64,000 nt of DNA, taken from Hermatobates lingyangjiaoensis. Taxonomy: Eukaryota; Arthropoda; Insecta; Hemiptera; Hermatobatidae. Numbering within the stretch: position 1 is the first letter of the stretch; each line of letters begins with the position of its first letter. The translations under genes and the position numbers were made by a program. This document shows positions 1-10,435 of this stretch, one piece after another. Location of the stretch: the NCBI GenBank assembly GCA_026182355.1, contig JAPFBL010000243.1, positions 992,001 to 1,056,000 on the forward strand, read 5' to 3'. The notes under the pieces were generated by a model. The model was not told the origin of the DNA. It ran no database searches and saw only the letters and a program-made list of their open reading frames with translations.

Positions 1-230
1 ACGTGCGTTCAAGGACTGCGAATGGAAGGCGACTAAGAGTTTCAACTATGAGTTTCTAATCAAGAACTCTAGTCGCCTTCCACTCGCAGTCTTGAACGCA
101 CGTACCTCTTCTTCTTCCCTTCTAGTCCCTTCCTGATGACGAACTTCAGTTTGAAATATTGATCCAGTAGGTGTTCTCGTTTCTTTTATGTGTTGTCTTT
201 TTTCATTTATTTATCTGTCCGGTTTGGACT
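1..230 (+). mobile_element. Hammerhead fold-back element (C-like), cut by window start
   Basis: Bases 1-33 pair with 71-104 as an inverted repeat with a spacer of about 37 bases, so this is the centre of a palindromic element whose left arm lies before the window. The right arm carries a hammerhead-type core: CTGATGA at 133-139, one spacer base, GAACT (141-145) facing AGTTT (148-152), then GAAA at 153-156 followed by TAT. The arm runs on through a T-rich segment to a (TA)n tract at 243-298. The ribozyme reading rests on the core plus stem II; stem I has only about two clear pairs here. Confidence 0.6.
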
Positions 231-242
231 GTTTAGTATTTT

Positions 243-298
243 CATATATATATATATATATATAAATAATAATAATAATTATATATTATATATATAAG
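243..298. repeat. (TA)n / (TAA)n microsatellite
   Basis: Nearly pure TA dinucleotides with a short AAT run in the middle. It lies between two ribozyme-bearing elements, the arrangement seen repeatedly in this window. Confidence 0.9.
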
Positions 299-304
299 TC
301 AAAG

Positions 305-545
305 GTAGCACACAGATAGACAAAGGTATAACTTGCTTCTATATTTCGGCGATCGTCGTCATGAATAGACAGAGAGTCCCGCTGGAAGGGGTGACTCAGT
401 TCGGAGAGTTGTCGACCTGCCTGTCTTCTTTAGAGTCAAAAACCCAACTAAAACACAAGATGGAAAGACTTGATGAGATTGATTGATAGTTGTTTCCCGT
501 GTTTATTATGAAATCTTGTTATATATGTATATAAAACGGTTCCAC
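305..545 (-). mobile_element. Composite of a C-like arm and a cut-down F element
   Basis: Bases 330-385 read on the minus strand as a decayed C-type arm (CATGACGA for the CTGANGA box, CGAAATATAGAAG at the other end). From about 436 the sequence switches to F-family material: the central AGTCAAAAACCCAACT followed by the outer end (GATTGATAGTTG...GTTTATTATGAAATC) in the opposite sense. An internal deletion of an F inverted repeat next to a C arm fits best. No intact ribozyme. Confidence 0.5.
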
Positions 546-561
546 AATCCAAATAAACTAT

Positions 562-790
562 GTTCACAAAAAGAACACGGATATAAAACAGAAAAACTTA
601 CTACTATATTTGGATGACCTCGTCATGAGGAAGATAGAAGTGAATCGCTCCAAAGACTGGCAACGACTCAAGAGTCTGACTCGTTGCCAGTCTTCGGAAC
701 GATTCACTTCTATCTTCCTGTGGTACAGAGACTCACACTGAGTCATTATTCTGTGGCTGAAAAGTACCAATATGTAAGAAAACTCACATT
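562..790. mobile_element. D-family fold-back, decayed
   Basis: Arms AGGAAGATAGAAGTGAATCG (from 630) and CGATTCACTTCTATCTTCCT (to about 719) form a hairpin around a short loop. The left arm continues into the D-family ribozyme end on the minus strand (CTACTATATTTGGATGACCTCGTCATGAGG), but CTGATGA has become CATGACGA and GAAA has become CAAA. The right arm breaks off just after CTTCCTG. Open frames here are only fold-back sequence. Confidence 0.65.
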
Positions 791-848
791 TTGTCTAAAA
801 TCTAAACGCCTTTTTCTTTCCTCTGAGCAGTACAGGGAACGTTTAAAC

Positions 849-1056
849 ACGAACCAATATTCATGCATTTTTTCATTACCACAGAGGTTAGTATCATTAA
901 TATTAAAATTATAGTAATCCGTCTTACCTCAACTTACATCAACTCTTGATCAGTTCTTGTTGAAGATGGGTGACGCCCGAAACCGGTCTAAGAACTTCAG
1001 CAGCAGGGTACGAGGTAAGACGGATTACTATAATTTTAATATTAACGAACCAATAT
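849..1056 (+). mobile_element. J1 fold-back insertion with 12-bp target duplication
   Basis: The repeat ACGAACCAATAT occurs at 849-860 and 1045-1056 and brackets a 184-bp insert. The insert begins with a one-sided tail (TCATGCAT...TTACCACAGAGGTTAGTATCATT), then a shortened left arm, then a full right arm with TTGAAGATGGGTGACGCCC followed by GAAACCGGTC and TAAGAAC. The right arm matches the J1 copy at 14332-14554 almost base for base. The left arm has lost its ribozyme segment. The duplication and one-sided tail are direct evidence of mobility. Confidence 0.85.
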
Positions 1057-1984
1057 GTTTGACTTCTAATTTTGACCCTTTATTTTATATTTTAATAGGA
1101 TGATGAACCATACTTGTTGAGTTAGCTTAATAAAGGGTACATGTAAGTACCCTTTTATTTAAACTTTCAACTGAAATATATTTTTTTGGAAGGAATTTCA
1201 ATGGTATCCTTCTTGTAAGTCTTGGATTACTCAGGTATTATGATTAGAATATATTGAATACTAATTACTTTATTTTGAACGAATGACATGGCTAACTAAA
1301 GAAAAACAAACGTAATGGACTTTAGGTTGATATTACTTTACTGAAAAATATGTTGTTATTCTATATTGAGGGCGTGCTTGTCTCGTGTATATTACATTAC
1401 ATGATGATTGGTTTAATGAAAGGTTCATCTTAGGAGCAGTAACAAGTGGGCTGTTGCGAATTACGGCGTCGAGAAAGGATTCGAGTGCCGTAACTAGATT
1501 CTAATTTCATTAGTTGTGCAGCTCTCGGCTGTCACCTGCTCTCGACCATCCTTCATCCCATCTGGGAGGTGGCTACTGCTCTATGTATAATGCATCCCTC
1601 CAAACTCCCTCCAACAAATCAACTAATGCACTCAAACACTATAACCAAACCGATGAATTTTCATAATTTTCACAAAAGCATAACATCTATTTTATTTTGT
1701 CTAATTAAATGTTTCTTTTTGAATAACTTATTGTTTTATGGAAATCAGTTTTATAAGGAAAGAGTGTTCTTTTGTTTATTGTAGGGTAAAACCCTAAATA
1801 AATTATTCATATAACAAAAAAAATGCTATTTTTCTTTATTTTTATAATTGTCGTTCCTATTTCGTTATAGTTCTCTATTATATGTTCGATATATTTTCTG
1901 CACTTAGTCTTATAGCGAATGTAAAGACTTTTGTCTAACCTTTAGAGAGAAAAAAAAAGAAGAAATGTACCTACTTCCAATATT
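1057..1984. other. Unassigned AT-rich DNA
   Basis: No recognised coding sequence. A GC-richer patch at about 1440-1560 is not repeated elsewhere in the window as far as I can see. The open frame at 1569-1784 has no recognisable domain. Confidence 0.5.
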
Positions 1985-2260
1985 AACCAGATGTACACTA
2001 CATACCCACACCCACTTTCATTTCTTATGATTTGTACCATACTCGTAGACACTCTTTCTTGGGTATGTACACATCTGTTTCCTTATTTCACATTGTATCG
2101 TTTATTTTACACTATAGATAACTCTCTGATGATGTATTTTTTTAGTAGTATACTTCAAGAAGAACACTCACATTAGCCATCATCAGGTAAAAACGAAAAT
2201 ATTAAACAAGGCAAAAAGGTACAGTATAAAGGGCAGTTAACAACTAACTATTATAGAAAA
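1985..2260. mobile_element. B2-type element segment joined to an E-type remnant
   Basis: Bases 1985-2175 match 62790-62990 (shared CATACCCACACCCACTT, GTATGTACACA, GATAACTCTCTG), the stretch just upstream of a B2 ribozyme arm in the second copy. Here it ends at TTCAAGAAGAACACTCACATT, within the ribozyme. It then changes to CCATCATCAGG followed by sequence like that after the E-family ribozyme at 7000-7060, read on the minus strand. Confidence 0.55.
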
Positions 2261-2401
2261 GCAAGAAATGCGGAAGGGAGGTAGGTGTGAGTGGGTGGGC
2301 ATGCAGGGCTATATATTATATATTATATATAAATACTATTATATTTTATTAAAGTTTCAAAAGAACACATAGAAAAGAAATCACTGAAGCTCACTACTAT
2401 A

Positions 2402-2422
2402 TTTCGATGTCCTCGTCTTCAG
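2402..2422 (-). ncRNA. D-type hammerhead-like core, left arm
   Basis: On the minus strand: CTGAAGA, then CGAGGACATC, then GAAATATA. Stem II can only form two to three pairs (GA/TC), weaker than in families B, E, F, G and J, so activity is doubtful. Stem III is the palindrome ATAT. Confidence 0.5.
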
Positions 2423-2499
2423 GAATAGATGTGAATCGCTCCAAAGGCTGATAACGACAGCCTTTGTAATAGTTAGTTTGGAGCGATTCACATCTATTC

Positions 2500-2520
2500 C
2501 TGAAGACGAGGACATCGAAA
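2500..2520 (+). ncRNA. D-type hammerhead-like core, right arm
   Basis: CTGAAGA at 2500-2506 and GAAA at 2517-2520, the mirror of the left-arm copy with the same weak stem II and a TATA-GTAG continuation. Confidence 0.5.
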
Positions 2521-2654
2521 TATAGTAGTGAGTTCAGTGATTTCTTTTCTATGTGTTCTTTTGAAAATTCTAGTTTATTCAGTTCGAAGAATCGTTTCAT
2601 CTAATTGGTCATATATATATATCTATAAATTATTTTTATTTTCACAAAGGAAGA

Positions 2655-2765
2655 AAATAAGCAGATAAAATACACACAAAAAATACTCACTTCAATATTC
2701 GTCGCCATCGGGCAGAAATAGTCCTTTTGAGTAGCTGAAGCTAACTCAAATATATATAAATGCGT
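2655..2765 (-). mobile_element. C4 single arm
   Basis: Minus-strand arm with CCGATGGCGACGAATATTGAAGTGAG, a decayed C-type ribozyme. It is closely repeated at 3958-4072, including the upstream GTCCTTTTGAGTAGCTGAAG segment, which defines a separate C subfamily. Both copies end next to TA-rich tracts. Confidence 0.6.
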
Positions 2766-3299
2766 TATTTATATTATTAAACTTCTATAAGGAAAAGACT
2801 ATTTCATAGACTTTTTTACTCACAATGAGTAATTCCACAGAACTGATTGTATTATCTTAGAATTCCTTAGATTTGTTTTTAGTGAACAGATTCCTTTGAT
2901 CGTTTTCTTTGTAAACCGGTGCCAAGTTTAATTGCGATCGTGAATAATGTTCCTTCAGAGAACTGTTCAATACATCTTGATATATTGGCTAAGAGCTAGG
3001 ATATTACTTTTAAGGGAACTGAAAGGATTATCAGACCTGATCAGTAGATTTAATTAGGAATAGGAAAGGCCAAAGAAAGGCTTTAAAGGGAATTATGAAT
3101 TGAATTTAAAATTATTTTGAATAAGACTTCTCAGAGCTTCTTCTTCTGCATCGCCTATTCCTTTATCTAAAGCTTTTCGTAAACCTAATGTGATGTCTTA
3201 TCTATTGTTAAAGAAATAAATTATGGTTTGTTTAATTTATCGCAACTAGCAGAACACCCTGGCTTTGACAGTCTTAAACGACTTTAAATAAAAATTATA

Positions 3300-3540
3300 G
3301 ATAACTATAGAGCAATGATATTTTGTCAAAAAATAAGACCTAAAATTATCAATTAACCAAAAAATGTCATACTATTCCGATCACAGTAAAGGGCAATAAA
3401 GCTATAAAAATTGAAAAGTCATCTTGGAGTAATGTATTCCTTGCTATACTTGTTGGATTTATTTACATTTTTTACATTTATTAATATTTGTGAGGGACGG
3501 ACAGACACGGACTCTTTTATAATGGTATAGATTATCAAAC
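3300..3540 (+). repeat. Dispersed repeat R1 fragment
   Basis: Matches 26030-26220 (shared GGCAATAAAGCTATA, CTTGCTATACTTGTTGGAT, TTTACATTTTTTACATT). It ends in GGACGGACAGACACGGACTC and a T-rich TATA segment. R1 pieces also occur near 25795, 31185, 33990 and 35855. No coding capacity recognised. Confidence 0.5.
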
Positions 3541-3957
3541 TATGGCATATTTCAATGAAGTATTTTCTCTAAAAACTTAATAGCTTTAAAAGAGTAAATA
3601 TAACATTTAAATACAAACTATATTTATTTTTTGTGCACAAATACTTTTAAATTCGCCTGTATTTTGGACAGTTTAAAGATCTTCATAATTTACTGACATT
3701 ATAGTTTTTTACTATCAACATTGATCTTGATGAAAACAAATGATAACTACTTAAAGTATGTTACTTTAGATACAAAAATACGTAAAATGTAATTTTACAA
3801 GAAAAATCAACATTTTATTTTCATCTCTAGTTCACTACATATTGAATTGTAGAACTTCGGACTGAAATATAGTAATATTTATAGTGTAAAGAATCATATG
3901 AGATCTAATATAAAGCTGATTGTATACTCTTCAAAAATATATATATATATATAGTTC

Positions 3958-4072
3958 ACAAAGGAAAGAGAAAAACAGATAAAATACGCACAAAAAAGAC
4001 TCACTTCGACATTCATCGTCATCGGGCAGAAATAGTCCTTTTGAGTAGCTGAAGCTAACTCAAATTGTATAT
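3958..4072 (-). mobile_element. C4 single arm, second copy
   Basis: Same subfamily as 2655-2765. The ribozyme segment reads CCGATGACGATGAATGTCGAAGTGAG on the minus strand, which has lost the GAAATATC part. It begins directly after a (TA)n run at 3937-3951. Confidence 0.6.
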
Positions 4073-5150
4073 ATAATATGCATAAAACAATAATGTCCTC
4101 AAACGAGGACAGTAGTATGAAATTGTATGTATGCTACCACTAGCAACATGTTCAGACTTGTGCACTTATGCACAGCTATGAAAGATTCCAAGCTCTGATG
4201 GTGTGACAGTTGTGATTATTGAATTGCAATGCAACTTCAACATGTTTTGAATTCCTGTTTAAACAACCTGAAGAAAAAAAAATGACCATGAACTTTGTTA
4301 AATCAGAAACTTCTTATAACACATTATGTGAAGTAAAATTATACTTTCGATGTTGAATCCCGATATAGCAATTCGCTTATTTAATTTATTATAAAATAAA
4401 TGATGAAATGTATCGCTTTACAGCATTGCTGAAAGTGAAGACCTGTAAGTGCGGCCATTCGAACGAAGATATTTGTATTCATAAATTTTGTTTCAGACAA
4501 TTTGTAATTTGAAGAAAAACAAACTACGAAGAAGCCATAGTTATTCTACTTCGAAGTATAAAGTAAGGTCTTTTGAATGGATAAGGCGTTGCATTCCCCC
4601 TTAAAACTCTTTGAGTTTGGATGGAGACTTCTCTTTAATTTCTTTCTTCTGTATATTACAAACTGGCCATTATTTTAATATAGTTACTAATGCAATAGAG
4701 TTTTAAAGTTTATTTCTTTTTTGATGCTACTTTTTTTTTTTTGGTTTATAATGTTGGAATTTATCCTAAAATGATTTTTTATACGATAATGCCACAGTAG
4801 AGCAGCATATAATAAGAGTCAGTTAAGGAGATCGTGAGTAGTGTGTTCTGTAGTTTTCCTTGACCTGATTTACATTGCAAGAAATTTATCGTTCAACCAC
4901 TCTTATTAAGTCGCTCAAATATGGCTAATGGAGGGAATAAGAAGAAAGGCGGGAAAAACAAATTTAATTTCGAGAAGAAAATAAAGAAGTATAGAAAACG
5001 AAACGCTATATTACTTCCCCGTATTTAGTAATAACTTAAATATAACTTTAGATTATTGCTTATAGTTATTTACTAACTACTTAATAAAACATTCTTTAAT
5101 CTAAATATGATTTTTTTTTCATTTTGCGTGTTCTTTTACTTTAATCTATA
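4073..5150. other. Unassigned AT-rich DNA
   Basis: No coding sequence, inverted repeat or family member recognised. It contains a mixed-composition stretch at about 4110-4260 with no repeated counterpart that I can see. Confidence 0.5.
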
Positions 5151-5154
5151 ACAA

Positions 5155-5278
5155 GATTTAACAATAAACACGTGAAATAACAATCAGCGTCAGAACAATC
5201 AAGGTGACAGCTTGTTACGGTAGCAAGATGTTAGTATTTCTTCTCATTTCTTATCGTGGTTTGGATGTTGTCTTTAAT
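5155..5278. mobile_element. Old F-family remnant
   Basis: The outer end AACAATAAACACGTGAAATAACAATC is followed by a shortened core (GACAGCTTGTTACGGTAGC) and the other arm end TCTCATTTCTTATCGTGGTTTGG. The ribozyme core is gone. It abuts repeat R2. Confidence 0.6.
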
Positions 5279-6090
5279 TATAAAAATAAAAGGAATGTTT
5301 GGTCTGTACATTGCTCAGAAGTGACTCATTTCAAGTTGTCTTTATATTTTATATAACAGAAACATCGAATCCACCCTTAGAAAAATGTCTGTCTATTTGT
5401 TTCATTGTCCAACAGTTTGGCCGCAAGCAAACTCAGTCATTATAATTCATAGCACGCTGAAACTTTGATAGTAGATTTGTGTATGTCTAACTTAAAATTT
5501 AAGATTTTAATGGATTGGAAATTCAACGTAGAAGCAGATTTATGAACTTTTAAGCTGGATAAAACTTGCAACAGTATCAGACACCTAAAAATACCTGTAC
5601 GTTTTTAAAATAAATATATTTTTTTTCTCTAATACATTAAACATAAAGATAACTCGAAATGAGTGTGTTCTGAACAATGTAAAGACAAAATTTTGTTTTG
5701 TATAGATATACAAGTATTTTAGGTCCATGATCTTGTATAGTAGTAAGTGGGTATTGTTAGATTGATTTTAATTTCGTTTGCGTTTGTCATAATTTACTCG
5801 CTTTAAAAAAGTGAATCCTACCAACCCGTGTGTCAAATAAAAGTTTATTTAACTTTTTAAAAATATAAAAATAACTTTGAAAACTTTTTAAAAGTAAGCC
5901 TAGAATAAAATTAAATTTGAGCTCAGTAACTAAAGTTGCAAAACATAAAAGAAACTTAACATTTAATGAAATTTACGGACTGTACTAATAATGTTATTTT
6001 CTACTATTCTATAATTTTTACTAATATTTTGGAATTTCATCTCTAAAATATCTGTGAAAGGTACAAAAAGACGCGCGTCTGCTAGTATCG
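5279..6090 (+). repeat. Dispersed repeat R2, copy 1
   Basis: Aligns along about 800 bp with 20065-20815 in the same orientation, with small indels. Internally it carries two nested inverted segments: TCTGTACATTGCTCAGAAG pairs with sequence near 5660, and the AAAATACCTGTAC region pairs with sequence near 5715. A non-autonomous element with internal dyads is likely. Class unknown. Confidence 0.65.
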
Positions 6091-6501
6091 TCCCTAGATT
6101 ACTCATTTCAAAAGTCTAAATTATTTTATTATTTAATAATGGCGACTAACCTGAATCGAGTTTAATTCGTTCGTTAAAACTTTCTGCTCTCTATTATTAT
6201 TTATGAGATTCAGTTACATTTAAATTGCTTTACTTTGGTTTTGATTCGAATAATTGCAAAATAAAGGATAAACTGCTTACACAACTCACTATTTACATCT
6301 TTTGAGTTAATTATGTGTTTCGGTGAAAAACGATCTTTCATAGATAAAGTACTAAATATTTATGAATTAATGAGGTTTTAATAAAAATTTGTTGTTACAA
6401 AAAGAATAATGACGGTATGTGTTACTATTATTAGTACTAAGTCAACACCCAGCACTTTGCCCACGGATGTAATGACTTTTTGGCACACAGATATATATAT
6501 A

Positions 6502-6720
6502 CGTTTCACGGTGAATCACAAACACAGAACTAAGGAACAAACACACTTACTGTCTCTAATTTTCGGTTAGAAAATTTACTGTCTCCAACCGTCGCTTCAC
6601 AAGTGCGCTTGGTGTCCCTATCTCAACTCTCCTGATGATGGTTCAACCGAAAATTAGAGGCAATAAGTGTGTTTGTTCCTTATTTCTGTGTTTGTGATTC
6701 ACCTTGAAACGTTTGTTGTC
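6502..6720. mobile_element. K-family fold-back
   Basis: Left arm 6502-6577 (GTTTCACGGTGAATCACAAACACAG...) pairs with right arm 6644-6712. Only the right arm keeps the ribozyme; the left arm breaks inside it (TTTTCGGTTAGAAAATTT). After the right arm come GTCCTTTTGGATCG and a (TA)n tract. The hairpin-like tail GTCC...GGATCG resembles the tails of the C families. Confidence 0.75.
6629..6659 (+). ncRNA. K-type hammerhead ribozyme
   Basis: Stem I CTC (6629-6631) pairs with GAG (6657-6659). CTGATGA is at 6632-6638, spacer T, stem II GGT/ACC around TCA, GAAA at 6649-6652, stem III the palindrome AATT, and cleavage position A at 6656. All parts of the consensus are present. Stem III is short, so activity as a dimer is plausible. 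Confidence 0.72.
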
Positions 6721-6744
6721 CTTTTGGATCGTTTTCCTGTTTAC

Positions 6745-6770
6745 AATATATATATATATATATATATATT
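6745..6770. repeat. (TA)n joining two elements
   Basis: A TA run that separates the K fold-back from a PLE N-terminal fragment. On the minus strand it directly continues the PLE reading frame as Ile-Tyr repeats. Confidence 0.9.
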
Positions 6771-6955
6771 AGTCTAATTAGGTAGCAGACCTTCATTAAT
6801 ACATATACAATTAAATTTCTTGCCAATTTCTCTATGAATGATTTTTGATTTAGCTTCTCGAGTTTTCTGATCTCACACTTCCATTTATTTGGTACTAAGT
6901 GTAATAAATCACCAAAAGATTTCCTTGGAAATTCCATGTAATATTTAGTTATCAT
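6766..6955 (-). pseudogene. PLE N-terminal ORF fragment, E family
   Basis: On the minus strand this begins about 20 bases after an E-type ribozyme and encodes a start region with KSFGDLLHLVP, then IRKLEKLNQ, ending near the position where sister copies read LLPKYTNI. The same layout (SFGxL...P, then RKLEKL or RKIEA, then LLPxYTNI) recurs at 14216-14630, 44587-44715 and 53212-53375. I infer the N-terminus of a Penelope-like protein ahead of its reverse transcriptase. The frame ends in (TA)n, so all catalytic domains are missing. The family assignment rests on motif texture and the linked ribozyme, not on a search. Confidence 0.55.
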
Positions 6956-6972
6956 ACATTTAAAAACTTAAA

Positions 6973-7008
6973 TCCAACGTTTCAGTCATCACTGACCATC
7001 ATCAGGGT
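6973..7008 (-). ncRNA. E-type hammerhead ribozyme upstream of a PLE ORF
   Basis: Minus strand: CTGATGA, spacer T, stem II GGTCA/TGACT around GTGA, GAAA, stem III ACGT, cleavage base T, then GGA as stem I opposite the CC before the core. The start codon of the PLE fragment follows about 25 bases downstream. In PLEs hammerheads lie in the terminal repeats and this position fits. Confidence 0.75.
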
Positions 7009-7330
7009 GTAACGAAAGATAAAATAATTGAACAAAAGTTACTAACAAAAATAAAAATTATATCCTACTTACTATAAAACAGCTTCAAATTACCTATACA
7101 AAAGATAAAACCACATAGTAAACATAAATTTGCAGGTTGCACTGGGTTTTACACCATCAATGTTGTGCTTTCATTGTAATGTTCCTATGGTATCGCTCTG
7201 CAACTCATATTGCTATATATGTAGCAATCGAGATGCTATACAACTCAAATTCTCGTATATGTACCATATATACATATACGGGACAGGCACAGCAGACAGC
7301 AATTTGAGTTGCAGAGCAACTGCAGAAACT
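7009..7330. other. E-element upstream segment and small inverted repeat
   Basis: Bases 7009-7110 continue the E element on the ribozyme's 5' side. At 7170-7315 a hairpin-forming stretch repeats GAGATGCTATACAACTC/GAGTTGCAGAGC-type words around a TA-rich middle. No gene recognised. Confidence 0.4.
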
Positions 7331-7629
7331 TAACATTTCTAATATTATTATATTATTTATTATTATTGAATTATTAAAATTCAAATCTTTTCATGTATAA
7401 AAAAAATAACTGCATTAAGAATTATGAATTTCATTTTTTTTGAAATATGCTGTAATGTCTGTTTGGGAACGTTTATAAAATTTAAGGAAACTGGATGGAA
7501 CTTTTCTAACAAAATATTATGTCTACTACTACAGTGTACTGCTTTATATATATATAATAAATCAAACTCTGAAACGGTCTGTTGGGCACCATATCAGACG
7601 ATTACAGTGAGTTGCGGTTTGTCAGTCTA

Positions 7630-7720
7630 GCAGAACTCATCTTCTTCTCCTGATGACGATGACTTTGAAAATTGAAATGAGTTGTTTATTACTCGTTCGT
7701 GTTGTTACTTGTAATAGTTT
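7630..7720 (+). mobile_element. C6 single arm with decayed ribozyme
   Basis: CTTCTC precedes CTGATGA at 7650-7656, and GAAA is at 7667-7670 with ATTGAAATGAG following. This matches the C5 fold-back at 28440-28695 in layout. Stem II is weak (GA/TT) and there is no inverted partner arm. Confidence 0.5.
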
Positions 7721-9380
7721 GTTATATTAAATAAATTATCATCAACCAGGAATACATGTTAATTAAGAAGTATATGAGCATTGAGTTCAATGTTTCATGG
7801 AAAGACAAATAGAAGGTTTTTTCTTTGTCTGACGACTTGAGTTTTTGGTATAAGCGCTGAAGATGCCCTGCATGATTACGGATGTAGATTCTTCATAATA
7901 AGAAGTAATAACAGTCCTGGAACTCATTTTAAACTATTTTCTAAAGTAATTAATTGTTTCAATAATATATTTCAAACCATTTTCCATATAATTTAATTGC
8001 ATTAAATGCCACAAGATAATAGTTTCGTATTAACCAAATGAGTTTTTTTTTTTTGTTTTGTTGGTTTGGGAGTGACAGTATTTATCAATTAAGAGAATTA
8101 GTTGTGGAAGGTGTTTTGGATGAGGTTGGGTATTCGATGCTGGCGCCGTAGGCGTTAAAAGTTCGAACTAAACAGGAAGGGCCAAACCCCCCACCCCTTC
8201 CCTAACACTACTTGCTCTAATTACCAGGCTGGAAAAAAAAAGAAAAACGGAAAACACCCCTTCCCTCTTCTACCTCTGGATAAGGCACTATTAAATGATA
8301 ATGCCCAAAAAAAAAAAATTGCCTTCAACCAAATCTATTTGCTATCTACAAAGCAGGTAAATTAAGTTTTTATGAAGATTCATACTGTTTTGATTGCATC
8401 ATTTTTCAAAGCTTCCGGCCAGTTATCTGGTAATGATCCTCGCTAATAACATAGGGTGTGTTGTGGGAGTATTTCAGGAACTGGGGGTCTCTAATTAATA
8501 TGATCATTTGCTTCTGTTTCATTTCGTGTATAACTTTGATGCGTTGAAAAGAAAATACGAGATAATTAGATGGTTATATTATGTAAAGTTACTTTCTATT
8601 TGCATTTTTTTTTGTTTATTTTAATATTAGTTTTGAAATACCAAAGCATTTGTTAGCCTTCTCAAAGGGATGTTTTGATGACACCGTCTTGTCAAAAAGT
8701 TTTGTTTCCGTCTTCCTGCAATATGCCCAACACCTTCTTTGTTTAGTCTTCTAAAAAATAACTTACATATTTTATTTAGTTTTATTAACAGTGAAATCAA
8801 AACAATGGAAGCGTTAATAAAATGAATTCACATGCTTTTAGATTCCTCTATTTTGTAACTCAATACACCAAAGTGCCTTACTGGAATACGCGTTAATCAA
8901 GTCAAAGTACAACAAGGTACAACAAATAATCATACACACTTTGGAGGATAGCCTGCAAGTAACCTTATCAATTGGTACTTTTAAAAATAATATTAACAAT
9001 GTTATATAGAATCTCATTTTTTTTTTAAATGTAATTTTTCTTCTATTCTGAAATAACCCTTATTTTTTTTTGTTTCAGGTGAGCATTATCTTTAACTGAT
9101 TCTTTGGAGTTACAATCAAGTAAGTAGAGTTTTAACTAGTTGTCAGCTTTGGGTTAAATATCAGTTTTTACAGCAGTAGTTTTGCTCAAATGGTCTGAAT
9201 GTGGTTGGATTTTTTTTTTTAAATGAAATCCAGTCGTGTTTGCCTCTGACAAACACATGCTCTTGTTTAGCGACCTACCCGTGTCATCCTTGTAATTTAT
9301 CTTGTATTTTCAAACAAGTTACAAGTTTACAATGGAACTAAACTTTTCTGCCATGTATTTTAGAGTGGTTTTTACTTTTA
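7721..9380. other. Unassigned DNA with a C-rich, A-tailed segment
   Basis: No gene recognised. Bases 8095-8320 are richer in GC than their surroundings, include GTTCGAACT (weakly like a pol III B box) and end in a run of A, which could be an old short retroposon. A poly-T/T-rich background fills the rest. Confidence 0.4.
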
Positions 9381-9404
9381 AATTTATTTTCTGATATAGA
9401 GAGA

Positions 9405-9441
<37 letters not shown>

Positions 9442-9462
9442 GTATATAATATATATATACAT
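9405..9462. repeat. (TA)n split by a hAT insertion
   Basis: TA-rich tract ending in ATATACAT at 9455-9462, which is repeated at 10265-10272 on the far side of the hAT element. Confidence 0.85.
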
Positions 9463-10264
9463 CAGTGGCGACTCCTGACCTTTTTCTTTAGGCATGCAAT
9501 TTTCAAAGAATAAAAGAAATACAGAGAAATACCCTTCTAATTCTCATGTTCAGTCTTTTCATGTTGCACAAAAGGATAATGATGTATTAAAAACATTTTA
9601 TGGGGATTTGAATCAGGTTTTATTTGGAAATACTTTTAACATTAACTTTTATTAACCAATACAATAAAAATAGGCAAAAAATGTTTTTATTAAATAAAGA
9701 GTTACACAATACATCATTTGAATAAAAACTTCTTGCAAAATTCTTCGATAACAAAATCATAAAACTTCTCTCTATCTGCCATGAGATCTTTAAGTAAATG
9801 TCTTTCAATTGAAATTAGGGATAAATTAGACAATCGCTCTTCACTTTGGGAGCTTCGTAAATAACTTTTAATTCTTTTGAGGGCAGAAAACGATCTCTCA
9901 ACACTTGCTGTTGTTATGGGAATACTCATAACCAAATTCATGAGTTTATAAATTTCCGGAAGACCTGTGTGCAAATCACTTTCCAGTGTGTATTTGAGGA
10001 GCTCAGCAAGCCTGAGTTGCAGTGTATGCAAACTTCGTTCTTGTTTCTCTTGGCAATTAAGACCATTTTCATTAACCATATATGATAAGAGTAAACCTCT
10101 GCATTGGGAAGCTTAGCGCAATCATAGAAAATGGTTCCTTAGCGTGTAGTGGAATAAAAAAAGGGGTTCCTTGAAATATTTCGAGTCTCGAACATTTTGG
10201 TTTCTTTAAAGATGAATTCTATGCATGCAATGCATGTGTTGCATTCCCTGAGAAATCGCCACTG
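9463..10264 (-). mobile_element. Deleted hAT transposon (802 bp) with 8-bp duplication
   Basis: The ends CAGTGGCGACTCC (9463-) and ATCGCCACTG (-10264) are terminal inverted repeats of hAT type. The 8-bp sequence ATATACAT flanks both sides (9455-9462 and 10265-10272), the length expected for hAT, although TA-rich context lowers its weight. Inside is only the 3' end of a transposase gene on the minus strand, so the element is an internal-deletion derivative that would need an outside transposase. Confidence 0.82.
9714..10079 (-). pseudogene. hAT transposase C-terminus (dimerisation domain), truncated
   Basis: The 121-residue frame contains MSIPITTASVERSFSALKRI followed by KSYLRSSQSEERLSNLSLIS, the hallmark of the hAT C-terminal dimerisation region found in ZMYM/TTF-type transposase-derived proteins (established family knowledge). 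The N-terminal BED finger and the DDE residues are absent: roughly one fifth of a normal transposase remains. The frame is open upstream of the first Met to about 10100, so the Met is not a true start. It lies wholly inside the hAT ends at 9463-10264. Confidence 0.85.
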
Positions 10265-10310
10265 ATATACATATATACATATACATATAGTATAGTATAT
10301 ATATATACAT

Positions 10311-10385
10311 GACGAAGACCGCTTGTTACGGTTGAAAGATCTTAGTCTTGTTTTCTCATTTCTTATTGTGGTTTGATCATTGATA
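10311..10385 (+). mobile_element. F-family single arm, cut exactly at the ribozyme core
   Basis: A TA tract is joined directly to TGACGAAGACCGCTTGTTACGG, then TTGAAAGATCTTAGTC and the outer F sequence through TGTGGTTTGATCATTGAT. Stem II, GAAA, stem III and the 3' stem I strand are intact. The 5' stem I strand and the first core C are missing, so the copy was truncated at the CTGANGA box. Confidence 0.75.
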
Positions 10386-10435
10386 TATATATATAGGAAT
10401 ATATGTTTTGTATCTCTCATTATTAATAAAACTTA

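Larger units (their letters stand above)
2345..2590. mobile_element. D-family fold-back, both arms intact
   Basis: Near-perfect inverted repeat: left arm about 2355-2448, right arm about 2480-2570, with a short partly self-complementary loop. Each arm contains CTGAAGA...GAAATATAGTAGTGAG. The fold-back is flanked by AT-rich DNA and a one-sided tail (TTCTAGTTTATTCAG). An open frame at 2397-2600 (-) is a translation of the palindrome. Arms this similar suggest recent formation or arm-to-arm conversion. Confidence 0.8.

Noticed and set aside
2355..2575. A CRISPR-like repeat array
   Set aside because: Units are inverted pairs at irregular spacing with duplications and tails, and the genome is eukaryotic; no direct repeat-spacer pattern exists.
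9620..9808. Second frame inside the hAT element
   Set aside because: It overlaps the transposase C-terminus in another frame and has no motif; only the frame at 9714-10079 carries the hAT signature.
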